The translations under genes and the position numbers were made by a program. Positions 32,021 to 39,082 of a DNA stretch of 64,000 nt are shown piece by piece; positions within the stretch are counted from its first letter, which is position 1; each line of letters starts with the position of its first letter. The notes beneath the pieces were generated by a model. That model made no database searches and was not told where the DNA came from. It was given only the letters and a program-made list of their open reading frames with translations. Source of the stretch: Actinomyces sp. Marseille-P3109. Lineage in GTDB: Bacteria > Actinomycetota > Actinomycetes > Actinomycetales > Actinomycetaceae. Where the stretch lies: NCBI RefSeq assembly GCF_900323545.1, contig NZ_OOHN01000008.1, positions 1,045,144 to 1,109,143 on the forward strand. Reading direction: 5' to 3'.

Positions 32021-32644
32021 TCAGCGCGAGTAGTACTCGACGACCATCTGGACGTCACAGGTCACGGGGACCTCGTCGCGCTTGGGGCGGCGCACCAGCG
32101 TGGCCGAGAGCTTCTCGAGGTCCACGTTGAGGTAGTCCGGGACGGGCGGCAGCACGTCGCGGTGGGCGCCGGCGGCGGCGACCTGGAAGGGCACCATCAC
32201 CTGGGAGCGGGGACGGACCTGGATGGTCTGGCCGGGCTTGACGCGGTAGGAGGGGCGGTCCACGACCTTGCCGTCGACGAGGATGTGGCGGTGGACCACG
32301 TCCTGGCGGGCCTGGGCGATGGTACGGGCGATCCCTGAGCGCAGGACAAGGGCGTCCAGGCGCATCTCGAGCAGCTCGACGAGGGTCTCACCGGTCAGCC
32401 CCTGGCCACGACGGGCCTCTTCGAAGACGCGCTGGAGCTGGGCCTCGCGAATGCCGTACTGGGCGCGCAGACGCTGCTTCTCCTTGAGACGGACGGCGTA
32501 GTCGGACTCGGTGCGACGGCGGGCACGGCCGTGCTCACCAGGACCGTAGGGGCGGCGCTCGAAGTAGCGCACGGCCTTGGGGGTCAGCGGGATGCCGAGG
32601 GCGCGAGACAGACGCACCTGGCGGCGGGAGCGCGAAGAGCTCAT
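32021..32644 (-). CDS. rpsD: 30S ribosomal protein S4, zinc-free form
   Basis: Primary 16S rRNA-binding protein. 207 residues from ATG 32644 (MSSSRSRRQVRLSRALGIPL), which has AGGA eight bases upstream; the ATG at 32653 would have almost no spacing. N-terminal domain lacks the CxxC zinc knuckle, so this is the C-minus paralogue type. The S4 RNA-binding domain is MRLDALVLRSGIARTIAQARQDVVHRHILVDGK. It stands alone, away from the alpha operon, as often in actinobacteria. Confidence 0.95.
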   Translation of the reverse strand: MSSSRSRRQVRLSRALGIPLTPKAVRYFERRPYGPGEHGRARRRTESDYAVRLKEKQRLRAQYGIREAQLQRVFEEARRGQGLTGETLVELLEMRLDALVLRSGIARTIAQARQDVVHRHILVDGKVVDRPSYRVKPGQTIQVRPRSQVMVPFQVAAAGAHRDVLPPVPDYLNVDLEKLSATLVRRPKRDEVPVTCDVQMVVEYYSR

Positions 32645-32861
32645 GTGTTTCATTCCTGTCGGATTGGTGGTCGCACGCCGTGGGCTGGTGCCGACGGCGC
32701 GGGGTCAGCCGCGGTTCGGGCCGGGACCCCAGGAGGCCCACATCGTCACCGACGGACGGAACCTGCTGGTGCCGTCCGTCGTCTTCGATGTGAACAACTC
32801 GAGAACTCTAGCGCGCTTGTCAGGAAAAACCCATGTCGGAACCACCGGTGTGAGGCGGTCC
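32645..32861. other. Intergenic region upstream of rpsD
   Basis: About 217 bases holding the rpsD promoter and leader. TTGTCAGG-like and AT-richer positions occur near 32810-32830 but no clear pair of promoter boxes. No gene seen. Confidence 0.4.
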
Positions 32862-33037
32862 TCAACGTCGCCCATGACGTTTCGCCAGTTCGAGATGCCG
32901 ACGCTCCTTCAGCCGCGTGTTGAGCACGACTGCGGCCAGGGAGAGGTTGAACAGAAGGCTGCCGATCTCGGGACTGACGCGCGCGGCGACGGCGGTTCCG
33001 GCCGGGACGGCCAGGGCCGCGGCGCCATCGTTGTCAT
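32862..33037 (-). pseudogene. Short frame-disrupted gene remnant after rarA
   Basis: Directly after rarA an ATG overlaps its stop (ATGA at 33034-33037), but that frame soon turns to nonsense. A frame shifted by one base stays open to a TGA at 32862 with high GC3 and sensible protein (VAARVSPEIGSLLFNLSL then AAVVLNTRLKERRHLELA): one hydrophobic segment plus a basic tail. It has no start codon of its own. Most simply a small gene with a frameshift near its 5' end; could also be a sequencing indel. Family unknown. Confidence 0.35.
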
Positions 33038-34440
33038 CGTTTCTCGAGGATGCGCCGCACGGCTTCGAGGCGGGAGGCCAGCTGCTTCTCGAAGCCGTTG
33101 CCTGTGGGCCGGTAGTACCGGCTGCCCTCGAGCCCCTCGGGCAGGTACTGCTGGCCGACGACGGCGTGCGGGAAGTCGTGCGGGTAACGGTATCCCCTGC
33201 CGTGCCCGAGCCCCTCGGCGCCCGCGTAGTGCGCGTCGCGCAGGTGGACGGGCACAGCTGCGGCCTTGCCCGAGCTCACATCCGCCAGCGACTCGTTCAG
33301 AGCCACGGTGACCGCGTTGGACTTGGGAGCGGTGGCCACGGCGAGCGCAGCCTGGGCCAGGATGAGCCCGGACTCGGGCATCCCGATCATCGCGACCGCC
33401 TGCTGTGCGGCCACGGCGGTGGACAGCACCCCGGGGTCGGCCAGTCCGACGTCCTCCGCTGCGTGGATGACGATGCGACGGGCGATGTAACGGGGGTCCT
33501 CCCCCGCCGCGATCATGCGCGCCAGGTAGTGCATGGTGGCGTCGGGGTCTGAGCCGCGCATGGACTTGATGAAGGCGCTGATGACGTCATAGTGCTGGTC
33601 CCCGGCGCGGTCGTAACGTACTGCTGCCACGTCGGCGGCCTGCTCGACGTCGGCCACCTCGATCAGGGGCGGGGAACTGAGATCGTCCTCCTGTGCCAGC
33701 ACCGTGCCCGCGGCAGCCTCCAGCAGGGTGAGGGCCTTGCGCGCGTCAGACCCGGCCATGCGCACGATCTGCTCGCGGGCCTCCTCACTGATCTGGACGG
33801 CTCCGGCAAGGCCCCGCTCGTCGCTCAGGGCGCGGTCTACCAGGCGCTCGACGTCGTCTGCCACCAGTGGGTGAAGAGTCAGGAGCAGGGAGCGGGACAA
33901 GAGCGGGGAGACGACGCTGAAAGAGGGGTTCTCCGTGGTGGCGGCAATGAGAGTGACCCAGCGGTTCTCCACACTGGGAAGGAGAGCGTCCTGCTGGGAA
34001 CGGGAGAAGCGGTGGACCTCGTCGATGAAAAGCACCGTCTCCTCCCCCGACGCCAGACGCCGTCGGGCATCGGTGACCACGGCGCGCACGTCCTTGACGC
34101 CCGCGGTCACCGCCGACAGCTCCACGAAGCGTCGCCCACTGCCCCGCGCCACCAGGTAGGCGAGCGTCGTCTTCCCCGTACCGGGAGGGCCCCACAGGAT
34201 GACTGAGGACAGGGACGCTCCGGGCCGCCGAGCCTTAGAGCCTCCTTGCGCAACCGTATCCACCTGCTCCGCGGTCTGTGACGGCTCCACAAGGCGTCGC
34301 AGGGGTGATCCGGGCGCCAACAGGTGCGCCTGCCCCTCGAGCTCGTCGAGCGTGCGGGGGCGCATCCGCACGGCCAGCGGTGCGTGGGAGTCCGCGGGGA
34401 GTCCGGCCTCATCAGTGCCGGCCGACTCGAACAGATCCAT
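33034..34440 (-). CDS. rarA: Replication-associated recombination protein A (AAA+ ATPase)
   Basis: RarA/MgsA/WRNIP1 family, acts at stalled replication forks. 468 residues. [17 protein letters not shown] at the N terminus, Walker [18 protein letters not shown] near residue 82, Walker [21 protein letters not shown], sensor 1 [12 protein letters not shown], and the C-terminal tetramerisation domain ([35 protein letters not shown]). All ATPase residues intact. A remnant of a small gene follows. Confidence 0.95.
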   Translation of the reverse strand: MDLFESAGTDEAGLPADSHAPLAVRMRPRTLDELEGQAHLLAPGSPLRRLVEPSQTAEQVDTVAQGGSKARRPGASLSSVILWGPPGTGKTTLAYLVARGSGRRFVELSAVTAGVKDVRAVVTDARRRLASGEETVLFIDEVHRFSRSQQDALLPSVENRWVTLIAATTENPSFSVVSPLLSRSLLLTLHPLVADDVERLVDRALSDERGLAGAVQISEEAREQIVRMAGSDARKALTLLEAAAGTVLAQEDDLSSPPLIEVADVEQAADVAAVRYDRAGDQHYDVISAFIKSMRGSDPDATMHYLARMIAAGEDPRYIARRIVIHAAEDVGLADPGVLSTAVAAQQAVAMIGMPESGLILAQAALAVATAPKSNAVTVALNESLADVSSGKAAAVPVHLRDAHYAGAEGLGHGRGYRYPHDFPHAVVGQQYLPEGLEGSRYYRPTGNGFEKQLASRLEAVRRILEKR

Positions 34441-34545
34441 GTACCGACCCTATCCTCCCCGTCCTCCCCCGATCACGGTGACAGAACGGGGCCGACGCCG
34501 ATGCGGGCCCGGCGAGTGCCGCGGAAAGGGCTGCAGCCGGATCGC

Positions 34546-35163
34546 TCAGAGCAGACTGATGTCTCCCGCGCCCTCACGAACCACCTCGGGGACGTCATCG
34601 GTCAGGTCGACGACGGTGGTCGGCTCGCCCTGTCCCACGGGCCCCTCGATGACGACGTCGATGAGATGACCGAGGGACTCCTCGACCTCCCACCCGTTGG
34701 TCTCCGGCTCCTCCTGATCGGGACGGATGAAGGTGGACGACAGGATGGGGGCGCCGAACTCCGCCACGAGGGACTGAGTGATGGCGTGGTCGGGGATGCG
34801 CACGCCCAGCGTGTGCTTCTTGGGGTTGAGCGTCATTCGGGGAACATCCTTGGTTCCCTTGAGGATGAAGGTCCACGGTCCCGGGGTGAGGCGCTTGATG
34901 AGCCTGAAGGCGTTGTTGCCCACGATGGCCAGGGGGCCCACCTGGGCGAAGTCGGCGCACACGAAGGTGAAGTTGTGCTTGCCGTCGAGCTGGCGGATGG
35001 TGCGGATACGGTCCAGGCCCTCCTTATTCCCGGGCGCGCAGGCCAGGGCGTAGCCGGAGTCGGTGGGATAGGCGACCAGGCCGCCGTCGCGCAGCGTGTC
35101 GACGACCTTTTCAACCAGACGTGCCTGCGGGTTGACGGGATGGAGCTCGATGTAGCGTGACAT
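34546..35163 (-). CDS. yciO: YciO-type Sua5/YrdC family protein
   Basis: Member of the threonylcarbamoyl-AMP synthase fold superfamily; closest by eye to YciO rather than TsaC. 205 residues: GGLVAYPTDSGYALAC near residue 28, RIRTIRQLDGKHNFTFVC (a YciO-type variant of the KRxxxK motif), TPGPWTFILKGTKDVPR, and the C-terminal TTVVDLTDDVPEVVREGAGD. It may or may not make TC-AMP; a dedicated tsaC is expected elsewhere. GGTGGA lies just before the ATG. Single gene. Confidence 0.85.
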   Translation of the reverse strand: MSRYIELHPVNPQARLVEKVVDTLRDGGLVAYPTDSGYALACAPGNKEGLDRIRTIRQLDGKHNFTFVCADFAQVGPLAIVGNNAFRLIKRLTPGPWTFILKGTKDVPRMTLNPKKHTLGVRIPDHAITQSLVAEFGAPILSSTFIRPDQEEPETNGWEVEESLGHLIDVVIEGPVGQGEPTTVVDLTDDVPEVVREGAGDISLL

Positions 35164-35329
35164 GCTTCCACCCTACCCCTGGTGACTGCGCTCACACGGC
35201 ATTCCGGACCATGCACTGCGTCAGCCACGATAGGGAAGGCATTGGGACTTGTGACGACGCGTCCCGTATCCTCCTCTCCGGTCCAACGGTGGGTTCGTGC
35301 CGCACAACCCGGCGCAACGCGCCCGCCCC

Positions 35330-36718
35330 TCACCCCTGCTGACGGCGGCGTCCGACGACGGCCAGGGCGAAGGCGCAAGCAGCGCCTGCCAGCGCCACGG
35401 CCAGGGTGATGAGGAAGATGATCTGGTATCCCTCGTAGGCGTTGTGACGATAAGACTCCACGATCCCGGCGGTCATTGAGTTGCCCCAGATAATAGAGGC
35501 GTAGGCGAGGAACGACGCGACCGCCATGGCGGAGCCATTGATCTCCTCAGGCAGATCGAGCTCGGCGATCGGGGCCAGGATGACCGACTTACCCATGAAG
35601 ACCCCCACTGACATGACGATGAGGAGAATGATCGCCGGCCACATCATCATCTTCGACGACGGCAGCATATACACCGCCGCGGCACTGATCGCGATGACAG
35701 TCAGAGCCGCTGTCATCATGGCGGCCGACGACCTGAAGACGTAGTCGGCGACGAATCCCGTCGGGATGCAGATGAGCGCGCCGACGAGGCTGGTGGCGGC
35801 AGCCCCGAACAGTCCGGAGACGCCGTCGGAGACGTTGTAGACGAGCTTGAGGTAGGGGGCCGAGGAGTAAATGAGGTTGACGTAGGTCCAGTACAAGCAC
35901 ATGGCCGCCAGCCCGGCCAGCCAGATACGGGGGCGCGCCATCACCTTGAGCAGCCCAATGAGGGCGGCGGTGTTCGCCGAGGTGTTGTCCTGGTGGGCGA
36001 TCGCGTTCCTCGGTACGAAGTGGAGCAGGCAGGCGATCAGCGGGATGAGCAGCAGGGAATAGCCGACCGCGAAGCCGATGACGATGACCTTCCAGTGCTG
36101 AGGAAAGGCCCAGACGCAGCCGACGACGATCGTGGCCAGGATGAACTCCACGCCACGCCTGATCGCCTCGAAGAAGCCCATGATCATGCCCCTGCCTTGG
36201 CCGCGATCATCCCGGGAGATGAAGGTGAGGCCATTGACCACCGCCGGCCACCCGATAGCGTCCCAGATCGCCCACGTAAAGGCGATGACAAGCATCATTC
36301 TGAATGACAGCCCAGGAGCCAGGTAGATGGTCAGAAGCGTGACAAGCCTCCAGGCGCACCACGTCACCAGGATCGACCGGATGGTGAAGCGATTGTTGAT
36401 CCAGCCGGCCGGAACGTACATGTACATGGCCAAACCGATGATGCTCATCATGGCGCCGAAACCATCGATTCCGATCCCCAGCACGTCGGAGACCTGCAGC
36501 ATGAGGGAGCCCTTGAGCGCCTCGAAGGCGGAGTACACGAGCTGACCGGACAGCACGATGCTGAGGAATGCGCCGAGGCGGTCACGGCGAAGAAATACCG
36601 GGCGCCGGTGGCCGGCCGGGCCGTCATGCGGCTCAGCATCGGTACGTCGGTCGGGTATCGGGACCGAGATCGTATCGGCGGGCGAGTGGGGGGAGGACTC
36701 AGGTGAGGACGCAGTCAT
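35330..36718 (-). CDS. MFS transporter next to glycerophosphodiesterase
   Basis: Twelve-helix major facilitator of 462 residues. The first 50 residues are hydrophilic; helices begin at LGAFLSIVLSGQLVYSAFEA. Characteristic stretches: GAMMSIIGLAMYMYVPAGWI, RDDRGQGRGMIMGFFEAIRRG in a cytoplasmic loop, GLFGAAATSLVGALICIPTGF. ATG 36718 is chosen because upstream in-frame codons overlap the preceding gene. It lies 46 bases behind a GDPD gene on the same strand, so a glycerophosphodiester or glycerol-3-phosphate substrate is a reasonable inference, not shown by the sequence. Confidence 0.8.
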   Translation of the reverse strand: MTASSPESSPHSPADTISVPIPDRRTDAEPHDGPAGHRRPVFLRRDRLGAFLSIVLSGQLVYSAFEALKGSLMLQVSDVLGIGIDGFGAMMSIIGLAMYMYVPAGWINNRFTIRSILVTWCAWRLVTLLTIYLAPGLSFRMMLVIAFTWAIWDAIGWPAVVNGLTFISRDDRGQGRGMIMGFFEAIRRGVEFILATIVVGCVWAFPQHWKVIVIGFAVGYSLLLIPLIACLLHFVPRNAIAHQDNTSANTAALIGLLKVMARPRIWLAGLAAMCLYWTYVNLIYSSAPYLKLVYNVSDGVSGLFGAAATSLVGALICIPTGFVADYVFRSSAAMMTAALTVIAISAAAVYMLPSSKMMMWPAIILLIVMSVGVFMGKSVILAPIAELDLPEEINGSAMAVASFLAYASIIWGNSMTAGIVESYRHNAYEGYQIIFLITLAVALAGAACAFALAVVGRRRQQG

Positions 36719-36764
36719 GGGACCCGGTCCGTCCTTTCGAAGGATGAGTAAGTCGAGCGAAACG

Positions 36765-37538
36765 TCAGCGGCGAGGGATCTGGTGGGCGATATCGGAGAA
36801 GACACCGGTGGCTCCCCAGTTGAAGAGCTCGTTCGCCCGGCTGAGCGAGTTGACGGTCCAGACGTTGACACCGTATCCCGCTGCCCGAAATGCCTGGACC
36901 TTCTCGCGTGTCAGCCCCGAGTCCTCAGGGTGGATGTAGTCGGCTCCCACGATCTCCAGCGTGCTCCTCCAGTCGTCCGAGAGCGTGCGACTCTCGTAGA
37001 GGCAGCCCACGGGCACGTGTGGAGCGCGCTGCTTGAACAGGTGGAGCAGGAGGTGGCTGAAGGAGGAGACGATGACCTTCAGCCCTGGGCGCAGTCGCTC
37101 GAGCTGAGCGACCACGCCGTCGATGAGCCGCAGCGTCGCCTCCTTACCGCCCTCATTGGGCTTGATCTCGATATTGGCGTTGAGACCGGCCTCGTTCATG
37201 AGCTCGATGAGGTCCCGCAGGGCGGGGAGCGGCTCGCCCTCGAACTGGGAGGAGAACCAGCCGCCGGCGTCGATGCCCGCCAGGTCGGCAACAGTCAGGT
37301 CGTCATACCGGCCGGTCCGGTTCGTGGTGCGATCCAGAGTCGAGTCGTGGCAGATGATGATCGTTCCGTCAGCGATGATGTCGACATCAGCCTCCACCCA
37401 GCCCACCTGGTGGTCCACCGCGCTGCGGAAGGCGGCCATGGTGTTCTCCGGGGCGAGCGAGCTCAGGCCTCGATGCCCGATGATGATGCGCTCGCCGTTG
37501 GACAAGAACCTGTCACTCTCTGTAGTCACCGATGACAT
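36765..37538 (-). CDS. Glycerophosphodiester phosphodiesterase family protein
   Basis: Hydrolyses glycerophosphodiesters to glycerol-3-phosphate and alcohol. 257 residues, TIM barrel. IIGHRGLSSLAPENTMAAF holds the HR/PENT motif near residue 22, VEADVDIIADGTIIICHDSTLDRTT the metal-binding Glu-x-Asp and catalytic His, and NIEIKPNEGG the next ligand. No signal peptide, so cytoplasmic. No Shine-Dalgarno before the ATG; a TAGCAT seven bases upstream could be a -10 box of a leaderless message. First of a probable two-gene unit with the MFS gene. Confidence 0.9.
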   Translation of the reverse strand: MSSVTTESDRFLSNGERIIIGHRGLSSLAPENTMAAFRSAVDHQVGWVEADVDIIADGTIIICHDSTLDRTTNRTGRYDDLTVADLAGIDAGGWFSSQFEGEPLPALRDLIELMNEAGLNANIEIKPNEGGKEATLRLIDGVVAQLERLRPGLKVIVSSFSHLLLHLFKQRAPHVPVGCLYESRTLSDDWRSTLEIVGADYIHPEDSGLTREKVQAFRAAGYGVNVWTVNSLSRANELFNWGATGVFSDIAHQIPRR

Positions 37539-38198
37539 GGGCCGAATGCTACAGGAGCGGCGGCAGCACCCGGGGATCGTCGAAGCCTGCGAATAGGGCC
37601 GAGAACACGGAGGAAAAACATGGTGCTCAAGGGCGCGCCTGCAGAGAGCCGAGTCCTAGTGTGGTGGTTGTCCTGTTCGAGTACGTCTCTGTGGCTGGGA
37701 TGGGCTCAGAGGTGATGGTGCGTTGTGTGGAGAGGGAGTGATGGTGCTGGGGCGTGCGTTGCTCGTGCGTTGCTGGTGGGTGGCTGATCGGTTCTGGTGG
37801 TAGCGGTCCTGGCCGCCTGCCTGGGCCGGGAGAGCAGGAGGAAGAAGAACAACGGCTCAGCGGCATCCTGCGGCGCGGGATCGGGTTCTGCCGGGCGACG
37901 GCGACGCCACCACCCTGACGCTGGTGTGGCCCGATACCGGACAGGACACCGTCACTCTCGACCTTGAAACCTCCAAGCGCCTTACCCGCCCCAACACCCC
38001 CTCAGCCTCACCGACATTCCCGTCAAAGAGTGAGTGAAGTCACTTTGGGTCAATCTCGGGTCAACCGCAGCGCCTTCTCTCAGCGGCTGCGGTGCAGCGT
38101 CCTAGCCGGTTGCCGAACTCGATGATGAATGGGGATGAAACCGCTCCTGGCCAGCGGACTCACCCCATACCTGGCTGCACAACGGGCCGACTGAAGCC
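37539..38198. other. Gene-free stretch with debris upstream of arsR
   Basis: No intact gene. It contains a perfect 11-bp tandem repeat (CGTGCGTTGCT twice at 37753-37774) and, near its end, a short coding remnant (see next entry). Several short frames with high GC are out of phase with one another, as expected of a decayed gene. Confidence 0.5.
37864..38037 (+). pseudogene. 3' remnant of an unidentified gene
   Basis: A frame open to the TGA at 38035-38037 reads as plausible protein (VLPGDGDATTLTLVWPDTG then TVTLDLETSKRLTRP) with good third-position GC, but no start or upstream continuation exists. It looks like the last 55-60 codons of a lost gene. Family not recognised. Confidence 0.3.
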
Positions 38199-38226
38199 TT
38201 GACATCAAGTTACTTTGATATAAAAT
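38199..38226 (+). promoter_or_regulatory. Strong sigma-70-type promoter of arsR-metallothionein operon
   Basis: TTGACA (38199-38204), 16-base spacer, TAAAAT (38221-38226). Expected transcription start is about 38233-38234, that is at the arsR ATG, so the mRNA is probably leaderless. Confidence 0.75.
38204..38219. promoter_or_regulatory. ArsR/SmtB-type operator between -35 and -10
   Basis: ATCAA-gttact-TTGAT, an inverted repeat filling the spacer of the promoter. Position is ideal for repression by the downstream ArsR protein; the half-site style resembles SmtB/CzrA operators. Confidence 0.65.
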
Positions 38227-38233
38227 CTCTTGC

Positions 38234-38563
38234 ATGCGAAAGGTCGCAACTCCACCGGAGGCCCCTCTCGGGGACGACTCCGCCGTGGTGCAGATGTTCA
38301 AGGCGCTCGCTCACCCCATGAGGGCAAGCATTGTCTACCGCCTCATCAGCTCACCGGCTGACGTCACCGAGTTGGTGACGTTTCTCGGTGTATCTCAGCC
38401 TCTGGTTTCTCACCACCTGCGGGTCCTGCGCAAGGCCCACCTGGTCGAGTCGGTCCGTGACGGCAGACGCCAGAGCTACTCCCTCATCGACGACCATGTC
38501 GCATCGATCTTCATCGACACCCTCGAGCACACGAAGGAGCATGACCATGACTGCCACCACTGA
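38234..38563 (+). CDS. ArsR/SmtB-family metal-responsive repressor
   Basis: Winged-helix metal sensor, 109 residues. FKALAHPMRASIVYRLISS is the first helices, VTELVTFLGVSQPLVSHHLRVLRKAHLVES the recognition helix region, and RRQSYSLIDDHVASIFIDTLEH the wing and dimer helix. No CxC in the DNA-binding helix (so not ArsR/CadC alpha3 type); the C-terminal helix has DDH...H and the tail reads HTKEHDHDCHH, favouring an alpha5-type zinc, cobalt or nickel site. No Shine-Dalgarno; promoter spacing suggests a leaderless start. Its last 17 bases overlap the Cys-rich gene, so the two are co-expressed. Confidence 0.92.
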   Translation: MRKVATPPEAPLGDDSAVVQMFKALAHPMRASIVYRLISSPADVTELVTFLGVSQPLVSHHLRVLRKAHLVESVRDGRRQSYSLIDDHVASIFIDTLEHTKEHDHDCHH

Positions 38564-38870
38564 GCACCGCCCCGCGGAGGCCCACCACCACACTCACGGC
38601 CCGAACTGCGGCCACCTCGCCGTCATCCACGGTGACCACGTGGACTACATCCACAACGGCCACGCCCACCACGAGGACAACGGCCACTACGACGAGTGTG
38701 ACACCTGCTCGTGTGAGCACTGCTCGGACTCCTGCGCCGTCTGCGAGTGCGAGGACTGCACCTGTCCGACCTGCAACCACAACACCTGCTCGTGTGAGCA
38801 CTGCTCGGACTCCTGTTCCTCGTGCGCCTGTGAGGACTGCTCCTGCCCCACCTGCACGCACGCCGCCTAG
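38547..38870 (+). CDS. Two-module metallothionein-like His/Cys-rich protein
   Basis: 107 residues, no signal peptide, presumably a cytoplasmic metal chelator. Residues 1-50 hold 13 His (HHHTHGPNCGH, HGDHVDYIHNGHAHH). Residues 51-107 hold 19 Cys: two nearly identical 27-residue modules, Cys at 54, 56, 59, 63, 66, 68, 71, 73, 76 and again 27 later (81-103), plus Cys51; Cys21 brings the total to 20. Each module has TCSCEHCSDSC, xxC, xCEDC, xCPTC. AAGGAG sits seven bases before the ATG at 38547 (one base before ATG 38541). It is cotranscribed with the ArsR repressor and followed by a strong hairpin. The ArsR partner and CxC/CxxC density parallel SmtB-SmtA; metal identity is unknown. Confidence 0.9.
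   Translation: MTATTEHRPAEAHHHTHGPNCGHLAVIHGDHVDYIHNGHAHHEDNGHYDECDTCSCEHCSDSCAVCECEDCTCPTCNHNTCSCEHCSDSCSSCACEDCSCPTCTHAA
38701..38862 (+). repeat. 81-bp in-frame tandem duplication in metallothionein gene
   Basis: Two copies (38701-38781, 38782-38862). The first 34 bases are identical in both copies, starting ACACCTGCTCGTGTGAGCAC; the rest differs mainly by synonymous or conservative changes. Encodes the two Cys modules. Confidence 0.9.
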
Positions 38871-38917
38871 TCGATTCAGTCGTAACCCTGTACGCGCACC
38901 GCTTGCAGCGTACTGCT

Positions 38918-38963
38918 GTGGGGGCCTCCTGCCGGAGGAAGATCTTCGGTAGGAGGCCCCCAC
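38918..38963 (+). terminator. 13-bp perfect hairpin after metallothionein gene
   Basis: GTGGGGGCCTCCT and AGGAGGCCCCCAC, 20-base loop that contains a further CCG/CGG and GAAGATCTTC palindrome. Starts 48 bases after the stop; no T-run. Confidence 0.75.
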
Positions 38964-39082
38964 TGGGGTTCGTGGCGCCGTGATCAGGACGAGCGCAGAC
39001 AGATCGGAGATGAGCGAGTGGAGACTGATGATCGGGTCCGAACAGGTTTGCGCCGATACGCGCTCGCAACGATCATGAGCCC
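38964..39082. other. Upstream region of kinase gene
   Basis: TTGCGC at 39048-39053 and GATCAT at 39071-39076 with 17-base spacing are a weak promoter candidate; it would give a leaderless kinase mRNA, consistent with the absent ribosome binding site. Nothing else seen. Confidence 0.3.

Noticed and set aside
38388..38546. Longer start for the Cys-rich protein inside arsR
   Set aside because: Upstream codons are the ArsR gene out of frame; AAGGAG places the start at 38547.
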